From positions 1 through 52,104 of the forward strand of contig JAUCBJ010003655.1 in assembly GCA_032718475.1 (NCBI GenBank): a DNA stretch of 52,104 bases, read 5' to 3'. The notes beneath the pieces were generated by a model. It was not told where the DNA came from and searched no databases. It saw only the letters and a list, made by a program, of their open reading frames with translations. The stretch comes from Nemertoderma westbladi (lineage: Eukaryota > Xenacoelomorpha > Nemertodermatida > Nemertodermatidae). This document shows positions 20,881 through 32,231 of this stretch, one piece after another (position 1 is the first letter of the stretch; each line of letters starts with the position of its first letter). Both the position numbers and the translations under genes were made by a program.

Positions 20881-23800
20881 TTAGCACACCTTGCGTCGGA
20901 GTAACAGGTTCGCCGTTGGTGTCCTTGTCTGAGACAATTATAACACAACCGCTTATCCCACATGACTTCGCGTCTATCTTTTAGGGATTTCTATAAGAAT
21001 TCCTCACACACACTTAAATGGTGGGGCCCGTCGCACAATGCACATTTTGGTTTGATGTTACTTACTTTACCTTGGGTAGTGTTGTGCACACTCGTTCTTT
21101 CCTCGGGCTTTCTTCCATGAACTCTCTTAGGAGACGTAGGAGGAGTTTTTGTTACCTGTTCTCTCCTGTCACTGGTTCGAGACTTAAATTTACTTACATC
21201 TTTAGGTGCTTTGTTGACATAGTAAGATCTTTCGGTGTCTTTCCCGCTGTTCTCCTCTTGAGAGGTTTGGCTTTCTCCGTCATCTGTATAACAGACTGGG
21301 GTGACCTTTCTCCTAGAAACGGGTTTTTCAATTACCTTATTTTCCGGTGTCTTCTCTCGGGACTGCTTTAGGAGCTGTAATCTTACCTCTCCATTTAAGA
21401 ATGACATGAGATCAGCCATGGTAGGGTCTCTTTGTTGCTGGTCCATCATATAGAGCACTTTCTTGTCCCAGCGAGTACCTACTCCACCCTTTGGCAAAGT
21501 AGATGCTATGGCTCCAATAACCATGGAACTCTGATATTCATGAGACTTACCTAACCAATCTAATTGTCTACAGATCTCCTGAATCTCATCGGAAAACTCT
21601 ATAATCCCGCTGCTAAGGAACTTTCGGGGTGCTACCAATTTTGCATACAAATACCTAGCTATATTTGTCCTATTACCATACCTGATGTTTAGTGTATCCC
21701 AAACTTGTCTTAATCCATCTGGATGTCCAATAAACTTTAACGCCATTAACTTGGGAGGTCCTTCCAAACACTCGATGAGGAATCTTAGTTTCTCTCCATT
21801 AGATAGTACAGAGTTCTGTATGTTATCTTTGTAATATTCATTAAAAGGTAACCATTCCATCTCATCTCCATTGAACTTGACGATCTCTCCCACTTTTACC
21901 GCTTGATGGGCTTCGGTTCTGGCCATTTGACGCATAAAACTTTCTTGGGCCATCTTGTTATTTAATATCGAGTTATCGGTATATAAATTTCTCGGATTAT
22001 GATCAGGTCTATATGAAATATCATTGTCAACAGGTTTATAATTACCCTTAATAGGGTTTACTATAGGAGTTTCTACTTCACTAGCAGTATAGATGCGTGC
22101 AGGCTCCACACCTTGCGCATGAAATACTTCAGACCTAACAGGTTGACACATTGTTACAGGGGGTGGTGGTATACCCCTTTGTATATTTACTAATTTATCG
22201 CGTTCTAACGCGATACTCTGCTGCACTTCTTGCAACTCTAACCTACTTTCCCTTACTGTTCCCTTGAACTGTTGAACAGTCTCCTGCATCTACCCGAGCA
22301 GGAGATCCATCCCCCGCCGTCCCTCATCCACCCACTCGACCGCCGAAGCGGGAGCCGCCAACATAGTAGCGGGTAGACGAGGGACAACGGGTGATAAATC
22401 GTTGATGTCTCGCTCGGCGTCCAGGACAGGAATTGTCTCAGGGGCTGTTCTACTGGGCACAGGTAGTTTAGTGCTGTGCAAAGGGAATTTAGAGTTGGGT
22501 TCTGGAAGTACAGGGGTCTCTATCACAGAGGGGGTGGCTTCGAGAACAGGCCTAATTATTTCAGGCTCATCTACTATAGTAGGGAGTCTTTTTACTCTAA
22601 TAATTTGGTCTGTGGGTTCTGTACTACCTAAGTCTGTGCTAGCTAGTTGCCTTCTCACAGCTGGGGGCAAATTAGGCAATTTCTGACGGTGGGGCGTTCT
22701 TCTACGCCTGCTGGGACGACATCTATTTCCTCCGCCTTCAGGATCTGTTGTATCGCCTTCATCAGATGATGTAAATCCCTGTCTCTTGGGAGTAGATCGA
22801 CTTATCATCTGCCACTGACTAGCTGTTCTCTGTTTATCTATGTAGTCTTGCTTCTCTTGAAGATTTTCCAACTCTAGTTGGGTTGTCTCTTCAGACGCCC
22901 TCCGTTCTGCTGTCTTTCTGTCTTCTATTCGTTTTTTCTTTAACTGTTCTTCTTGGACCCTAGCGATGCGGATGCTTTCATCAAATTTAGCTTGGTTCGC
23001 GGCTAACATTTCCGCATCTAATGAGTCCAACACAAACTTGGCTCCTTCACTAGTAGGGCGAAGTCCTGCAAGCCGTCTCCTCAACTCTTTATCACCTATA
23101 AATCATTGATAGTCTGACAGATAGATGTCAATAGCGTCCTTCTTCTGAGGTTTCTCCAATGTCGCTTTGCTTTCCACTTGAGAAAAGGTAGCGTCTTTTG
23201 ATTCTCCGTGTGTTAAGCGCTCAGTTATCTGAATTTTCCATTGGGTAGTCCCTTGGACTTTAAGACTCACCCGTTGGAACCAGGTCTTTACGGAAACTTG
23301 CAACGATGTGTCTTGGCTTCTTTTCGAGGCTTCCTCAAAGGCCGAAAGGATTAGTCTAATTCTTAGGATTCGTTCTCGAACTTGATAAAGCAGCTCTCCC
23401 TGCTCTTGAGGTCCTTGGGGTTGTTGAAACAGTTGTTCCTCTAATCGCTCCAAAGAGCTGAAGAATCCCTGTACATATCCTGCTGTCGACCTCTTCCACA
23501 CAGCTGGATCTCTTGTGTCCTTTGTCACTCCCATCCTGTGTATGTCCTCCCAGGCAGCTTCCGATAAGTTAAACGGGAGTCCGGGTCCGGGGAAGTTCCA
23601 TTGCGTCTCGACAATAGACTTCAGTTCCTCCCTTGTGTATCCCGCATAACTGTCCTTGGTCGATCGCTTACTTCTCGCCCAATCGATTTGGTGTTCCTCC
23701 ACCGCAATCAATACTCGAGTGAGTACGGCTTCAGGAAGAATGAGAAGTGGATCCGAATAAACTGCTTCTGCTATCTTTGCTCCGCGCTCGGGTGTCAACT

Positions 23801-24092
23801 CTACAGTATCTGAACTACTGGAGCTATTGGGCCGCTGAGAAATAAGTTCTCGGCTCGGGTGTTGCTGTTGTTTAACAGCTGCCTCTTGGTCCCGCTTGAC
23901 TTGAGCCCGAGTGCCTATGATAGACCTACGGTACTTTACTAGCCTAGGGTCGGATACTACTACTGGAGGGATGACCTTTCTTACAGTAGGAGGGGACTTG
24001 AACTTTGGTCTCAAACGTTCTGCACTCCTATCTGGATCGCAGACTGTTGTTTCTAGGAGACTATCTGACAGATTTTGCTTTGTGTCAGCCAT
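20853..24092 (-). pseudogene. BEL/Pao gag region with three in-frame stops
   Basis: One reading frame runs about 1080 codons from the ATG at 24092 to the TAG at 20853, broken only by TGA at 23105-23103, TAG at 22292-22290 and TAG at 20993-20991. The first segment (329 residues) is unknown. The second has a Lys/Glu-rich coiled coil (about residues 35-90 of that segment). The third carries the conserved BEL/Pao gag core (EMEWLPFNEYYKD, LKFLIECLEGPPK-like, ARYLYAKL). A zinc array spans the last stop: CALCDGPHHLSVC before it, CYNCLRQGHQRRTC and CAKCGAKHH after it. Sense continues in the same frame past each stop, so these are point changes or recoded stops, not gene ends. Confidence 0.75.
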
Positions 24093-26006
24093 GTTTGTTT
24101 GTACAGTTGAATGTCTACTACTATAACTACAGTTAAAGCAAGTCTAGTAATTCAGTATCAACTATAAGCCTAGTAATTAATTACCGATACCGTTACTCAG
24201 TGTAACGTGTTATATACAATATATTAGAATACCGGTATACACTTATAGTATACAGTATAATATAAGTATTATTACAGACTAGAATTAATCACAGAATACC
24301 GTTATATAATTTAAGCATAAATATTAAAATATATAATAAGCCTATCGTGAATACCGGTATGCAGCATATACCTATAGTGTATATAAGTATAATTATAGAC
24401 TAGAATTAATTACAGAATACCGGTATATAATTTCAGTATAAATTTATATAAATAAATATAATAAGCCTACTATAAATACCGGTAATGTCAATTATTTTAT
24501 AATAACTGTATTTCTGAATTTTAGGGTTACTTTTCTTTACTTTATTACTGATATTTAAGCAGTAGTCCAACTGATATTAAGACCTAATTGATGGATGACA
24601 GGCCTACTATTTTATAAATCGGTTTGAGTTGATTTATAATATATATATACCCGTTTAATGGGTTTTTGTTACAATATTTGAAATAAATGTTATTATTTCT
24701 AGGTAAGGAGTCACTTCACAGAAGCTGAACGCTCTCAGTGGAGTTCTACTTATTGGACACTAAAACAAATAATTCTAATTTACTAAGTTACTTAATACTA
24801 CAAATTACGTACAATTACTGTGTGAGATTACAATCTCTAAATAAACACAAAAGTTACACGTACAAATTTTTAGGGGTAATTTTAAAAGAAATCTACAAAC
24901 CAGCCTAACAAGGAGTTAGAATTTCTGGTTCTTACAAACTGACAGGATACTACGGTATTTGAAAATAATAAAGCAGTAGTAAATATATTGCGTTGTCTAG
25001 ATAAGAAAATACCACTGTCTGACGACTTATAGTCTCTAGCTTTACAGCTCTATATAAGTACTACGTTATGTACCCGGAATGTCCCTACCTAGAAGTTAAT
25101 TACCGCAGCCTACCAGAGCTAACGTGCCTATTAACCACTTTACAACACAAATATACTGCCTACACACTAATTACCTTCGGAAAGCACTGTATACTAAACC
25201 CTAAATTAGGTACAAGTACTTATACAACAAATAACCAGCAGTTAAAAATACTTGTACAGCTAAAAGAACCACGGTATCTGCTGGAGTGACTTGAGCATAA
25301 AATCACCAGTCTTTACCTACGCCAAACAGCCCTGATGTAGTACCGGGGTTAATTTAACTATAACGGTATGTATAAGAAGCACAATTACTGTAGGAATAAA
25401 CTTGGGGTTGTGTATGTTGCGAATAATCGCATAAACTCTGAATAATAAATATTACACTACCCGTACAGACTGCACAAACAAAATACAAACCAAATGCTGA
25501 CAGACTACTATCAAGCCTAAATAAACTACAGTATATGCAGACTCCGAAATGGTAGTTAGTATGCGTTCTAACCGAGTAGTACGACTTATTCTTTCGGAGG
25601 GTATTTACCTTACAACACTGGATGCCCCCACCTTCATAACTAGTATTTTATCGGACATACACTCTACACACACTGCAATCTCTTCGGACCTGACAACAGC
25701 CAGACAACAATCCAGCCTACAAATTACTTGTACAATCTGAGCAGGCTTACACGCCTTCTGCTCAATATTAACTTACAGAAAAATAAAACTGACAGAAATA
25801 AGTAAAATCCCAATAAAAAACCAGGGCTGCAGTCCCTGATTAAATATCAAGACCTACCGGTATATAATTATCAAAATCGAATAATACTGATGTACCTGTA
25901 AGTACCGGTTCGGGTGGTTAGGTAGTTAGGCCTACAGGTTACCGGTCGACCGGTACATTTGACTTTATTGCCTACGTTGCAATAAAGAAACTAGAATAAC
26001 TGTTAT
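24093..26006 (-). other. BEL/Pao leader
   Basis: The 1.9 kb between the 5' LTR and gag is AT-rich and has no credible ORF. Near 24222-24485 a unit of about 130 bases containing GAATACCGGTAT and AGACTAGAATTAAT is repeated about twice. No primer-binding site starting with TGG is visible next to the LTR end at 26006, so the primer is unknown. Confidence 0.6.
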
Positions 26007-27123
26007 TGTTCGCGCTTTTAGACCTTTAGCAGTTTAACCCGCCAATTTTAGGTGTCTTCTAGTTTATAAATCGACTTTAGCCTATAACAAGTATTTGATG
26101 CATATAAAGTTACATTAGCCGAAGCCAGCCTATGCGCGACCATTCACCCACAGTTAAGGGAGACTGGATTCGGAGGCTCTGACCTTATTGCGGTGTAGAC
26201 TTACTGTATTATTCGATTGCTCGTTACTATAATATCTCTGACAAATATTATTTACTTTCGGGAAATATTAACAGTTCCTTTAGGACGTGGCGCTCTAAGT
26301 ATGTAAACAGAGTTATGACTTACACTAAACACAATGGGATGGCTAATGATTTTCGTATAAAGCGCATTCTTTAGGAAATGCTTTGTTATCTGTCACACTC
26401 ATGCACACCACCGCACACTGCTGCACACTGATCTGCCGACCTTCACTAAATTTGATCATATATAAGGAGAATAGCAACTGACACATGTAGGGATTATGAA
26501 ATAGCATTCAATTCACTCCAAAACCACTATAATGTAAGTCGCAGTCATTATAGATATTCTCCAAATATAACAACATATCCACCAACTTATAACAATTAAT
26601 AACCGACAGTAAACAGATATGTATGGTTCGTGTGTACTGGGTACTGAGTCTGCGTAACTTGATAACAGTTATACGTTCCTATAATCAAAGCCGTCGAATT
26701 TTTGGCTAAAGTCTGAAACTAAGAATAATTCCAAAGCCGAGGTTCTGGGGCTCAGGAAAAGGTAAACAAAGACCGTCATGCATTGCGCGATTTCCCGTAG
26801 GCTTCTGTACAAATAAAATGAAAATCGCTCTGATTGGTCGAGTGAGCCGAACAAAGAAAGTTAAGAAAGCTCCACATCGACATCAAATCAGCTGATAGAT
26901 TTCGTCATCTGAATTACACTGAGTTAAGAGTATTTGGCGTATTGCGGCATAAAATGGCTTGTTATGTCCGCTAAAGTACACATACAGAAAAAATTGCTTT
27001 TTATGTCCGCTAAAACACCTACACAGTACTTTGCGGGAAAAATGGCTTGTTATGTCCGCTAAAACAACTAAACAGTTCATTGCGGAGAAAAAATGACTGG
27101 TTATATCCGCAAAAGCCTTTACA
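26007..27123 (-). repeat. BEL/Pao 5' LTR
   Basis: This is the upstream LTR in the element's orientation, closely matching 12384-13561 apart from a deletion of about 60 bases near 26545 and about a dozen substitutions. It has the same fourfold TTTAGCGGACATAA array at its U3 start (about 26952-27115). Confidence 0.9.
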
Positions 27124-27597
27124 TGTCGGATGTCCGAATTGGTTATGTAATTTTAGTATAGACTCCTTGTTCAAGTTAACAACTTGAGCTGATTCACACT
27201 CACTCAACTTAGAACTAAACAAATCAATAGTATAGTGTCCACACTGAATTTCCTTTAGAGATACCAAGTCATTTCTTACAGTCATTGTATGGGTCGTAAA
27301 GTCAATGATTGCATCCATCTTCTTCAATGATTCAACTGAAATCAGTAATGGTAGATCACCTGCAATAATCTCTACCTTTAAGGTATGTTTTTACCCGCAA
27401 TCCAAATGGGAATTATCGTACAGAACATAGCCTTGCACTGCTCACCACCTCCAAATGTAAATCCTGCATTTGTATAAAAAATTTCGACCTCAGCATCACA
27501 ATTCTTTCTGATCCAACAACAATACATGTAATACCACTTGTAACCTGCCACTGTTTTTGTACAAGCAGTGTCAATTATGCCTCTTGGCAATTGTTAC
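27124..27597 (-). pseudogene. Copia remnant: protease and pre-integrase region
   Basis: The upstream part of the Copia element split by the BEL/Pao insertion. 27590-27378 has a protease-like start (GIIDTACTKTVAG, with D-T-A where D-T/S-G is usual) and a W-Y segment after it. A one-base shift near 27380 moves to the frame of 27327-27124, which gives IDFTTHTMTV and LKLHNQFGHPT, the pre-integrase HxxxGHP motif. The reading resumes at 12383 in the integrase. Upstream gag is not recognisable beyond 27597. Confidence 0.75.
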
Positions 27598-28378
27598 TTT
27601 TTCGCTCGAATATATCCCAAAATAGGGAGAAAAATAGGTACTTTTCCATAGGGAGAAAAAGTAACACAGAGGATTGCATTGATTTTGCTTTTTTTCCTGG
27701 CGAAAAATTAAATTAAAATAATTTTAGTAGAATTTCTTAAATTTTATTACATAAGGGCATCGAAATCAAAACGGTTTGCAAGTAATTTGAACAAAATCCA
27801 TTCACACACGCAACTTTCTGCTCGGCGTACTGCAAAACGGAACTCAATAACCTATATTGCTTTTTAGAACAAAATATAAATATCATACACTATTCTAGAA
27901 CATAAATAAAGTAAAATATATAATATTCTAGAACATATAGCTAGTTATTTTTCAAATTTAAAATTGCTAGTAATTAAAAAAATTATACAAAAAATTTTTG
28001 GGGTTCGAAATGCACAGAGTCAATTATAAGACAGGTACGGAGAATAATAAGGAAAATATACAACGCCAGAGCTTTGTGTGAGGAGGGCATTAATTATGAA
28101 GATTAATTCTCCGAAAAACTGTCAAAATACATGTGGAGGCAACAGATAAAGAAAAGGAAAATTAAATGGATTCCATAAGATATTAAAGGCCAACAAAAGC
28201 CAATACCCAATATATAATAACTTTTAAGTGGTGGCAAAAAAAGTAGGCGTAGCGAGACAAATAAGAAAGCAAAACAAAAATGTTACGTTTTATTTGTTGT
28301 AAGTCTTCTCTCACTTTTATCTGGGCCTATTTCAGCTTAAATATCGTCCATCGAATCTTCTTCCATAGTGAAATACGG
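27598..28378. other. AT-rich, no gene
   Basis: The only structure I see is a segment at about 27850-27990 with repeated TTCTAGAAC motifs that matches about 34150-34290 in the same orientation, a dispersed repeat. Confidence 0.5.
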
Positions 28379-28500
28379 GGGCATTACTATGTTATGGGTA
28401 CCCACTTATTAACCATTTTATTTCATATGAAAATATCTTTTATCATGAGGTTTTTTTTATCTAGAACAAATATTTGACCTTCTGACAGTAGTATGGTATT
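28379..28500 (+). repeat. left end of foldback element family
   Basis: GGCATTACTATGTTATGGGT followed by ACCCACTTATTAACC and TTTATCATGAGGTTTTTT matches the left terminus of the element at 3181. No matching right end is found, so this is a truncated copy. Confidence 0.7.
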
Positions 28501-29722
28501 TTTTTCCAAAAAATGTTCTATAAAAACGTGTTCTAGAACTAAAATAGTTATCAAAATTGATAGCTAACACGTGTTCTATAACATTTATAAAAAATAGCAA
28601 AAACTATAATTAATATATAATTATAAATTATCTGTTTAATCTATTATCTATTTAAATGCAATATTATTATTAATCTCATGGAAACATAACTTTTTTATTC
28701 ACATATAAAGTGTTCTTTTTTTCAAACTTGTTAACGACTTCGACAAAAAAAGTGAATTACAACAAATAGATAATCTAATTAGTTACATCGGTATACGAAA
28801 ACTTTATAATCAATATTAATTTAAATCCATTCAGAAAATTATTTAAAAAATTTTTTTTTTAAATTTACTAGAACACGAAATGAGAACGATGGGCTTTCGC
28901 TGCGTCATAGATGCTTACAAATTATAGTTACTAACATCTGGGCAAGTGGCTGCTGAACTGGATTTATTTTCGTGAGTCGTACTATCCTTATTCTATCCAT
29001 TATTTTATTGTGTTGTGCATATTGCATAATTTTTTGTCGTCCAGAGATCGAATTAAAAGAAATTGAATTGAACATCACTTCACAGCTTTATTAATCATAC
29101 CACGCTATTACTGTACTCATTCTGTTTGTCAGTGTTATATCCACGGTTGTTACTCTCTTAATTACATCGTTTATTGGTTTGGTATTATTACTAACAATGG
29201 TTATACCGAAGTCTTTGAAGGGTAACGTATTTTGTGTAATTTTATCAATTCCGAAAGGTATTGTTGATATGGTATGGGTGCCAGGAATGCCTCATCTCAT
29301 AGTTTGAAAACCACTGGAACTATTACATTTTTACTTGTCTCATCTGAAAGAGGACATAATTTTAGGTAGGTCAAAGTACTTTCGACGCGCTAGACCTATT
29401 GTTTCAGGCATTCTATCTAAGAGAAAAAAATGGCCCATAAAATTTAGGGGCTTTATAGCAGCGTGACGGGTCATATCTTTAAAAAAACTGAAAAAACCAA
29501 TGTTTTATGTAATTTTTCGTTCAAAAAATGGGGAAATATTATTAAATTATAAAAAGTGCGTGAAATATATTAAAGCTTATGAAATTACCTTTCATATAAA
29601 GAAAAATTGAAAAAAAAGGTAAAGAAATGGCAGGGTAGTTTTTTCGTGCGAAAAAATATCATTCTGAGATAATCGCCTTCAAAGTTCAAACCTTCCCGCG
29701 CAAAACAACCTGTATGGGTGGG
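28501..29722. other. AT-rich, no gene
   Basis: I find no coding or structural element here. The sequence is rich in T and A runs with scattered TTCTAGAAC motifs at its left end. Confidence 0.5.
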
Positions 29723-30176
29723 GGTCTCTGGTTGGTTAATAGCGTCAGTAAATATATGAAGGTCTCTGGTTGGTTAATAGCGTCAGTAATTACCAAAACA
29801 ACCTGTATGGGTGGGGGGTCTCTGGTTGGTTAATAGCGTCAGTAATTACATGAAGGTCTCTGGTTGGTTAATAGCGTCAGTAATTACATGAAGGTCTCTG
29901 GTTGGTTAATAGCGTCAGTAATTACCAAAACAACCTGTATGGGTGGGGGTCTCTGGTTGGTTAATAGCATCAGTAATTACATGAAGGTCTCTGGTTGGTT
30001 AATAGCGTCAGTAATTACATGAAGGTCTCTGGTTGGTTAATAGCGTCAGTAATTACATGAAGGTCTCTGGTTGGTTAATAGCGTCAGTAAATACATGAAG
30101 GTCTCTGGTTGGTTAATAGCGTCAGTAAATACATGAAGGTCTCTGGTTGGTTAATAGCGTCAGTAATTACATGAAG
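29723..30176 (+). repeat. 38/56-bp minisatellite
   Basis: Eleven copies of a unit beginning GGTCTCTGGTTGGTTAATAG follow each other. Most spacings are 38 bases; two are 56, where an 18-base block with ACAACCTGTATGGGTGG is inserted. The same block stands before the first unit. The copies are nearly identical, so the array expanded recently. Confidence 0.9.
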
Positions 30177-30416
30177 GAATCACACCACTGAGCTAAAATT
30201 ATATTTATGGGGGTTTTCGGGGTCGGTGATTTCATTTTCGATGAAAGTTTTAATATTTGGTGGAATGTCGTCTTTCTGTCCGACTGTCGTACATTTTAAC
30301 AGACAAATTGGCAGACAGATATTCTACGATAAACTCGAAAACTAAAAGAGATCTCTCTAAGTCGTTTTCAGATTTGAAATTCCCATTAAATCCTGCTCTA
30401 GATGCAATAAAAAATC

Positions 30417-30447
<31 letters not shown>

Positions 30448-30533
30448 AGGGCTATCTTTATTCATTAACTCATACGAGTATGAGGATGAGGAATGAGGGC
30501 AACACAACCCTATACATATACAATATCTCTATT
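30177..30533. other. no gene; G27 tract
   Basis: The stretch contains a run of 27 G at 30421-30447, the longest homopolymer in the window. It ends at the ATT target duplication of the Academ-like transposon. Confidence 0.6.
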
Positions 30534-31109
30534 TAGTACGGGCTCTGGCGGCGTTAAGCGCAATACCTTCGGTAAATTAACGAGACTATTATTTTTGGAT
30601 GGAGGACCATGTTAGACGTCAGAACACAGTTGGTGATCGGTATAGCTAATTTGCATTCTAGAACTACAGGCCAAAAACAAGCTAGCTAGCCGACCCCTAC
30701 CTAACTCTATGTTGGGCCCTCTGGTTGAATATAAATGCAATCATTTTTTTCAATTGAACATTTTTCTTATAGAGGGAAGACCGGCGATTAATTTAAATAC
30801 AAATATATCGCAACTTTTATTTTTTAAATGCGATAAATTTACATGAGAACAAAATACTTTCACTTTTTTTAAGAAACCAACATTTACATTAACTGCCATA
30901 AAATGTAGCTACTTTGGTTTAACACGTTCAAACATGTATCAAAATTTGCGCTAATTATTTCTGCATTCACCCATGCAACTCATTTTGGATGAGTACTAAA
31001 TCCTCCTAGTCAATTAGCCCGATTATTATCGGGGAAACGATAATCAGAGAATATTCAGAGAAAGTATACTCTCTGACATTTGGAAATATTTACTACAGTT
31101 ACTAGGCAA
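30534..31109 (+). repeat. left TIR of Academ-like transposon
   Basis: Matches the reverse complement of 34661-35242 closely, including AACGATAATCAGAGAATATT and the TAGGGGTCGGCTAGC-type block. A palindromic CGATTATTATCG lies near its inner end. Confidence 0.85.
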
Positions 31110-31241
31110 CTATATGTACTGTAGGCCTATGTTGTGTACCAGTGTAGGCGATTCCTTACATTATATTAATTGTTTTTTAATGTATTATACAAAATTCATG
31201 CGCTTATACATAAACTGAGTCACAGATCGTTGCAAATTCTT

Positions 31242-31340
31242 ATGACAGATCCTCCTGAACTGTACTCATTGTTCAAAGATCTAGTGTTACCCGAACAATT
31301 AATCGGTGGCACTCCGGTTGTGGGCTCCCTAGATAAATAA
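31242..31340 (+). pseudogene. captured fragment of BEL/Pao cargo ORF A
   Basis: The stretch 31245-31334 encodes the same residues as 16982-16893 minus (DPPELYSLFKDLVL, then PEQLIGGTPVVGS). Of about eight base differences over 29 codons, all but one are synonymous; the exception is Ile to Leu. An ATG before it and a TAA after it make a 32-codon mini-ORF. Homology does not continue on either side. It sits just inside the left TIR of the Academ-like transposon. Confidence 0.75.
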
Positions 31341-32231
31341 TACAAAGATGGAACTGATATTCTGAGAGTCAGAATTTATACTTTCGCTTTCAAACTTTTC
31401 TACTACAGTAGCTTATTATGTTATGACAAAAACCGAAGCAAAGTTATAATATTCTTAGCAATTAGGAAAATAATATTTACTAAAATAAATTGTCATTTCT
31501 TCAATATAATTATAATTATTTATTTAACAGCAACAAATTTTGTTTACCAGAGGGAATATAATTTGCCATAAACGAAACGTACAGAACAGAAATGCCATGC
31601 AATCAATGAATATATTACAATATAAGTAAGTAGGTATATCAGTAAATCGGGTGTATTAAAGGAAAAGTAATATCTTATATAGTTTTCTGTAAGGTAATAA
31701 ATATATCAACATTGGAAGGCGTGTAGGATGGTAAAATACTATTAAATGTCCGTGTACAAACTCTTATAGAACTCTGTTTAGTCGAATTGGGGGTTCCACC
31801 ATTAAGGTAACGTATTCTTAAGCCTATGAAAAATTTTATTACATAAATGCTTAAGAACATAGATATGGATGGATATTCCTTTCCACTGTATATTCAAATT
31901 ATGTAAGAATGCAAACACTCCTGGTTATAAGTTACTTAATTCTTCATTAGAATTCTTCATTAGTCTGTCAGTGCGACAACTCAGCTGTACAGGACGAACA
32001 TCATGTTCTACTTCACTGTCCTACAGTATGTCTCCACATATACGTAGTAAGTTTAGCATCCGGTAGTGCAATCAGATTTGCAGAGCCTTTTTGCCTTGTC
32101 GCCAGAACTTTGGTGCTTATTTAACTATTTAATTTTAGTAATTATCAATAAATATAATATATTTCTACTAATACAGTATAATGTAAATGCATTGGCAATA
32201 ATGCCAAATGAATCATGAAAGTTGTCCTAAA

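Larger units (their letters stand above)
12384..27123 (-). mobile_element. giant non-autonomous BEL/Pao element with three-ORF cargo
   Basis: Two LTRs in direct orientation (12384-13561 and 26007-27123) start with TG and end with CA, and the 5-bp duplication TGTCG flanks the whole (12379-12383 and 27124-27128). The host site is a Copia integrase gene, which reads on across the insertion. In transcription order the element has a 1.9-kb leader, gag, protease fused to a piece of the RNase H-integrase linker, a 1.7-kb non-coding gap, and three novel ORFs before the 3' LTR. Reverse transcriptase, RNase H and the integrase core are absent, so it must be mobilised in trans. At 14.7 kb it is about twice the usual BEL/Pao size. 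The LTRs differ at about a dozen positions by eye plus one indel of about 60 bp, so the insertion is fairly young. Confidence 0.85.

Noticed and set aside
25068-25740. Short ORFs on the plus strand in the BEL/Pao leader
   Set aside because: They run against the element's orientation, lack motifs, and are what AT-rich DNA gives by chance.
27019-27123. C-terminal part of a Copia ORF running into the LTR
   Set aside because: The frame crosses the insertion junction; bases before 27124 are BEL/Pao LTR.
31242-31340. Independent 32-codon gene
   Set aside because: It is a fragment of cargo ORF A with chance start and stop codons.
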